A DNA stretch of 64,000 bases. Origin: Ophioderma brevispina (taxonomy: Eukaryota > Echinodermata > Ophiuroidea > Amphilepidida > Ophiodermatidae). A program made the translations under genes and the position numbers. The stretch spans positions 18,592 to 82,591 of the forward strand of contig JAMKCH010002880.1 in assembly GCA_023653785.1 (NCBI GenBank). The letters run 5' to 3'. Shown one piece after another: positions 59,990 to 64,000 of this stretch; position 1 is the first letter of the stretch; each line of letters starts with the position of its first letter. Under the pieces are notes generated by a model. The model was not told the DNA's origin. It did no database searches and saw nothing but the letters and a program-made list of their open reading frames with translations.

Positions 59990-60585
59990 CATTACCTACA
60001 CCGGGCCAACCAAAAAAGTATTCGGCATGTTTTTCGATCAGGTACTGTGCCAAGTCAGACCATGTTGAAGTTTTTGATATACATTTTGTTGCCTAGGTCT
60101 TGCTCTTTCATTAACACCTCGATTGTAAAAGCGTGCAAAAATGGTGAGATAGTGTTGCCCCGAAAGACGTAAAACGGCCAAACCAAAAGTTGCAGTTTGG
60201 ATTTTTCAATGGTCGGTGTGGGACACACCGCAATAATACGTGTGTACTGATTTACACAAAGGAGGTGTTACGACTTGAGCGAGAAAGCCTAACTTGCAAT
60301 ATTGATTGTGGTCCGCGTGTCGTTGTCCAGTACACTTGTAATGCCCATTGAAAAAATCCCAAATACGCAATAATTTTGGTTTTGGGGCTTTGCGTCTTGC
60401 GGCGTTCTTTCTCGGCCATTTCTGAAACGCTTATTTTACAAAGCCTGGCAATTAAATGAAGAGCAAGACCCTAGGCAACAAAATGTATTTTCGAAACTTA
60501 CAAAATTGGTCTGACTTTGGCACATTACTGGATCGAAAAACATGCAGAGATACTTTTTGTGCCAGAGATCTGACAGTCTAAAGCC
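59990..60585. mobile_element. Foldback element of possible Tc1/mariner type
   Basis: The arms pair over about 200 bp: the left has ggcatgtttttcgatcaggt and 'attttgttgcctagg', the right their inverses at about 60,470-60,550. Inner arms pair again, and the right inner arm reads, on the minus strand, as MAEKERRKTQSPKTKIIAYL. The start of a transposase-like frame may be preserved, but no catalytic part is present. Confidence 0.6.
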
Positions 60586-62476
60586 ATTCATGAATCTGTG
60601 ATTGTAGACCAAATGCCCCATACTACTTGATTTAATTTGTTTTATTATAACCATCTATGATCAAAAGTTATTTTTCATATATTTAATCAACTCTGAGTCA
60701 GCGATGGGACCCCACCTTCAACCATCAATATTAGAACAGTTATTTGTTCCAAAAGAGCCCCCACCCCAGTATCAAAAGTGGGGCCACATGTTAGGAGCTT
60801 CCCCCGTATCATGGATAAACACGGCTAGGATCAGCCTTACTCAGCTGAATAAAGCCTGACACCACCACGAGCCATTACCAATGACTTGGGGACAAACTAA
60901 GAAGAAGAGTATTGAATATGCAGTATTGCTTCACATCAGAACCTCAAGTTGTCTCCACGGGACTTGATGGGGCATATGTTGCAAGTGCCAGGCTCTCGTG
61001 TCACAGTGAGAACAACATAGACATAAATTGAGAACAAGCCACCTTTTATAAATCAACCATGCCCCTTTTGACACTTAGGTCTCCCAAATCTAAAGAAAAT
61101 CAATGTATGATTAATTATACATGATAATGTATTTTCCTCAAGTGTACCAATGTAATTGATGAGAATGGCTTTTAAAAATTACACCTCCTGCTGACTCCAC
61201 TGTTTAAACACACCACAGTCCAACGTACCAACACAGCAGAGAGGGGAGGATACTGAATAGTAGTCCTGGATCATGATACTTCTAAGATGCAATTATACCT
61301 TAATATTAAAAGATATGTGGTTAAGTGGTTCATACACGGGTAATGAAAATTGGAAGGCTTGGCATAGTGACTTCTCGTAGTAAAACAGGGGCATAACGGG
61401 GGGGTCAAATTCCCTGTTTTGAGGCAGATTTCTGTTGGAGTGGTTTTGAGGCAAATTTTCCTAGTTGTAGGTTAAACTTGTTCAGTGAGCAGGCAAAAAA
61501 GGGTGGTTTAGCATGATTCTAGCTTTTCTCCAATTTCAACAGATTATGGGATGACCAAACAGCTGACCCCCCCCCCCCCTCACTGAGCACTACCTGTCTT
61601 TCACTACAGCATTCAATTGGCCAATTAATCAAATATTCATTCTTAATAACCAATTGAATATCAGCTCCAAATTTTTACGCTCTTACATGTAGCCCCCTTC
61701 AACCCTGCCATATTCTTTACCATGTGTGATTGCCTCAAAAATATCGGTAGGTTTGAAAGAGACACTGGCACATTTGCAAAAAATAAGTGCGACCTCAAAG
61801 ATTTTTAAAATTGATATTTTTGCGTGGTTTGTAAAGCTTTGTATATACATTAGCGCTCACCTAATTAAACCCAAATCAGCACCCTTATGGTTAAACAAAA
61901 CACATTTTATAATAAAATGACTCTGGCAGCATGTAATCAGCAGACAACGGAAATGAGATTAAACACAAGAAAACACACACACGCAGGAGTTTATTCCCAC
62001 GGCCTGCACCCTGTTGACCGGTGTTTTGACCTTTGTGGTTTAATATCAATGAGAAAGAGTCTATGATGTTCATGTAATAGACACATTGTTGATTAAAGTT
62101 ATTCAAACTTAAGTTAGTATACAAACATTACCTGGTGTTATTTAGGCCTCTTATTAATGTTCCACTCTGTTTTGCGGTATGTTATGTTATGTGTAAAATA
62201 TACCCTATGTATTCCATGGCTAGACTATCATTTGCGAGCAAATGAAGAATTTCATATTTTGGGAAAATGTGCAGTGCCCCTTTAATAACCATTATAAGCC
62301 ACATTGCAATGACCCACATTGGCATGATCAAACAATAGTATCGGGACTACCTATATGATCACTGGTGCATAACAAAGCAGGCAGGGAAAGAGACTTCAGA
62401 ACAAACTATTTTGTGAAATAGGTTAATGCTAGGTTAATGCAAGCCTCGTGACACACTATAAAATTATCCCCATTAA

Positions 62477-62835
62477 AGGCACTATTCAGTGAATTTGTAA
62501 TCATAAACTCGAAAAAATAATCAAAAATTTAATTTTGTGATTTTTAACATTGTTTGAACAAGTACGGGTACCCAACATACCTGCAAATGATAAGTCCATA
62601 AGCAACCTAATAAGCACACAAAATCCGGATATTTAGTCATTACTGTAGTACGGACACGTCAAACGTAAATGAAATGGAGAGTCATATCTTTAATACCACT
62701 GTTTTTTCCTTTTATGGCAATCTTCAGTTGTAAAAAAGTAACTATAATGAGAATTTATACAGACTAGCCTTTCATTTTTGGCTATTCCTGCAAATTTACA
62801 ATATTTGACTATTCGGGTGATCACTGATAGTGTCT
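62477..62835 (+). mobile_element. MITE family D copy
   Basis: 359 bp, TTAA at 62,473-62,476 and 62,836-62,839, ends aggcactattcagtgaattt and the inverse of agacactatcagtgatcacc. It has the same length as 51,435-51,793. Confidence 0.86.
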
Positions 62836-62839
62836 TTAA

Positions 62840-63421
62840 AGGTGCATTTTTTGCTTTTTTTAAGTTTTTTATTTTTTTCTTATTGTTTTATTATTTACTA
62901 ATACTAGCTATCTTGAGCAAAACTCATTCCCCGAATTGATTTTGATTCTGATCTTGCGTGTTGGTGTTATGAGCCAAAGGTTTGTATCCAGTAGGCTATT
63001 GTACTGTCAATTCTGTCGTATTACAGAAGAAAATATCAAATAGCAAAGTGTTGTGTGTCTCTTCTGAGGCAACTAACAAGGTCGTAAGTGCAATAGTGCC
63101 CATTTGTCAGAAAGTACCGGTAAGATAATATTAGCCACGTCTTTGGTCAGAGACTCTTGAAATGTGTCGCATGAATATTTCAAGATTCACTGACTTTAGA
63201 AATATAAATTGAGAGTTCTCTAATACATGAGGCACACAGATATCACATGCAGCGATTACAGACCTTGTCACTCTCACATGACCAAATGTCTTGCAGAGAC
63301 AATTACATCGCATGTCAAATTGGCCACACCCACATTCAAGGCGGATGGCTCGATGATGGGAAAATCTCTATTGGGGGGGGGGGCAAGTTGGGAATGAGAG
63401 GGGCGATCATGAAATGCATCT
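62840..63421. mobile_element. Probable MITE family B copy abutting family D and enlarged by an insertion
   Basis: The left end aggtgcattttttgc begins directly after the TTAA that ends the family D element; the right end 'gatcatgaaatgcatct' is followed by TTAA (63,422-63,425). Interior phrases 'gattctgatcttgcg..tgttatgagcc' and 'ttactgt' are family B-like. At 582 bp it is larger than the 292-330-bp copies. Confidence 0.6.
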
Positions 63422-63576
63422 TTAACCTTGCAAAAACCTGGTAGATTCTGTAAGGTATTAGTGCATATGTTACTTCCCGTCAGTGGCTTTGAGGTAGATT
63501 TGTCTTAACCTTTAACCCTGGTAGATTCTGTGTGGAGGTGTACACACATATATCATAGTGTAGTGGCTTTGATGGT

Positions 63577-63611
63577 GGCTTCCCAAATTACCACAGGTGA
63601 TTTGGGAAGCC
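63577..63611. repeat. Perfect 12-bp inverted repeat, 11-nt loop
   Basis: GGCTTCCCAAAT and its exact inverse. No terminator or RNA family association is evident. Confidence 0.7.
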
Positions 63612-63654
63612 TCTTCCACTGCTAAGACTAGGCTTGTTGACTCATTTGAATTCA

Positions 63655-63925
63655 ATTTTTTTGTTAAATTCATTAGCTAAGCTCAAATCAAAGTCTTCAT
63701 AGAAAAATCATAAGTGTTATAGATGTTCCCGATCCAGGTTTTTTGTTATACCCAGTATCTATGGCACTGTTATACTACTCATAAGTGTTTAGCATGGAAC
63801 AAAAAATTGATGACATCTCAAAACTTTGGAATTGGGCATTTTAGGTGGCTATCTTTAGTTAGTTGATATTTGAATAAATACACAAATTATCATTCAAAAA
63901 AATCTCTCAGGTCAGCCCTTTAGGC
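63655..63925 (+). mobile_element. Partial MITE family A copy
   Basis: This contains 'ttagctaagctcaaatcaaagt', 'atccaggttttttgttatac' and 'atctttagttagttga' in family order and ends in a decayed 'ctctcaggtcagcccttta'. The left end is missing. Confidence 0.6.
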
Positions 63926-64000
63926 GATGAAAAGGAAACTTTGTCACCCACACGAGAGAGGTTTGTATCATTAAGATAAACTATGACAATTTTGACTAAT

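Larger units (their letters stand above)
57097..64000 (+). other. Presumed PAPSS intron and repeats; no further exon recognised
   Basis: Downstream of the PAPSS exon no frame encoding the P-loop, APS-kinase or sulfurylase blocks was seen. The stretch holds small transposons (listed separately), a pyrimidine-rich tract at 59.06-59.46 kb, poly-C runs near 61.56 kb and poly-G near 63.37 kb. It is best read as one long intron, by inference from the missing downstream exons. Confidence 0.45.

Overview
This is animal nuclear DNA: AT-rich, intron-bearing and very dense in small transposons. It most likely comes from a marine invertebrate deuterostome (echinoderm or hemichordate type; amphioxus is not excluded). 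That placement is an inference from the genes, from microsynteny with vertebrates and from the repeat style. There are no operons, no convincing functional tRNA or rRNA gene and no CRISPR array. Almost all long open frames here are chance or repeat-derived.

Two real genes are recognisable, both split by introns. (1) A multiple inositol polyphosphate phosphatase (MINPP1 family, histidine acid phosphatase) lies on the minus strand from about 14.33 kb down to 0.19 kb. Exon 1 carries a signal peptide and the RHGTRYPS active site, a middle exon lies at about 1.5-1.67 kb, and the last exon carries the HAE motif and a hydrophobic C-terminal tail at 192-687. (2) One exon of a bifunctional PAPS synthase (PAPSS family) lies on the plus strand at 56,982-57,096; its remaining exons are not seen and probably lie to the right or upstream. 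MINPP1 and PAPSS2 are neighbours in the human genome (10q23), so this looks like retained ancestral linkage, here head to head with about 42 kb between.

The stretch from about 7.0 to 13.9 kb is not normal genome sequence. Its left 2.8 kb is an indel-laden, homopolymer-inflated second copy of 4.8-7.0 kb, and its right 1.7 kb is a similarly damaged second copy of 13.9-15.2 kb. It reads like an uncorrected long read pasted into an assembly gap without trimming its overlaps. Only about 9.86-12.15 kb is unique, and it holds the missing 3' part of MINPP1 exon 1.

The rest is a transposon graveyard. At least five families of short terminal-inverted-repeat elements sit in TTAA sites and share the outer motif TTAAAGG; several copies have matching TTAA on both sides, and one is nested exactly in a TTAA of another. 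There are also TA-flanked and foldback elements, a 3.35-kb imperfect palindrome (16.0-19.3 kb), a LINE 3' end at 54.5-55.66 kb interrupted by two different small elements, a broken LINE at 40.1-40.65 kb, a 1.9-kb array of about 107-bp units full of AGGTCA half-sites (24.0-25.9 kb), a 21-bp minisatellite (46.8-47.2 kb), and a repeated hairpin with covarying stems at 33.1, 52.6 and 54.3 kb.
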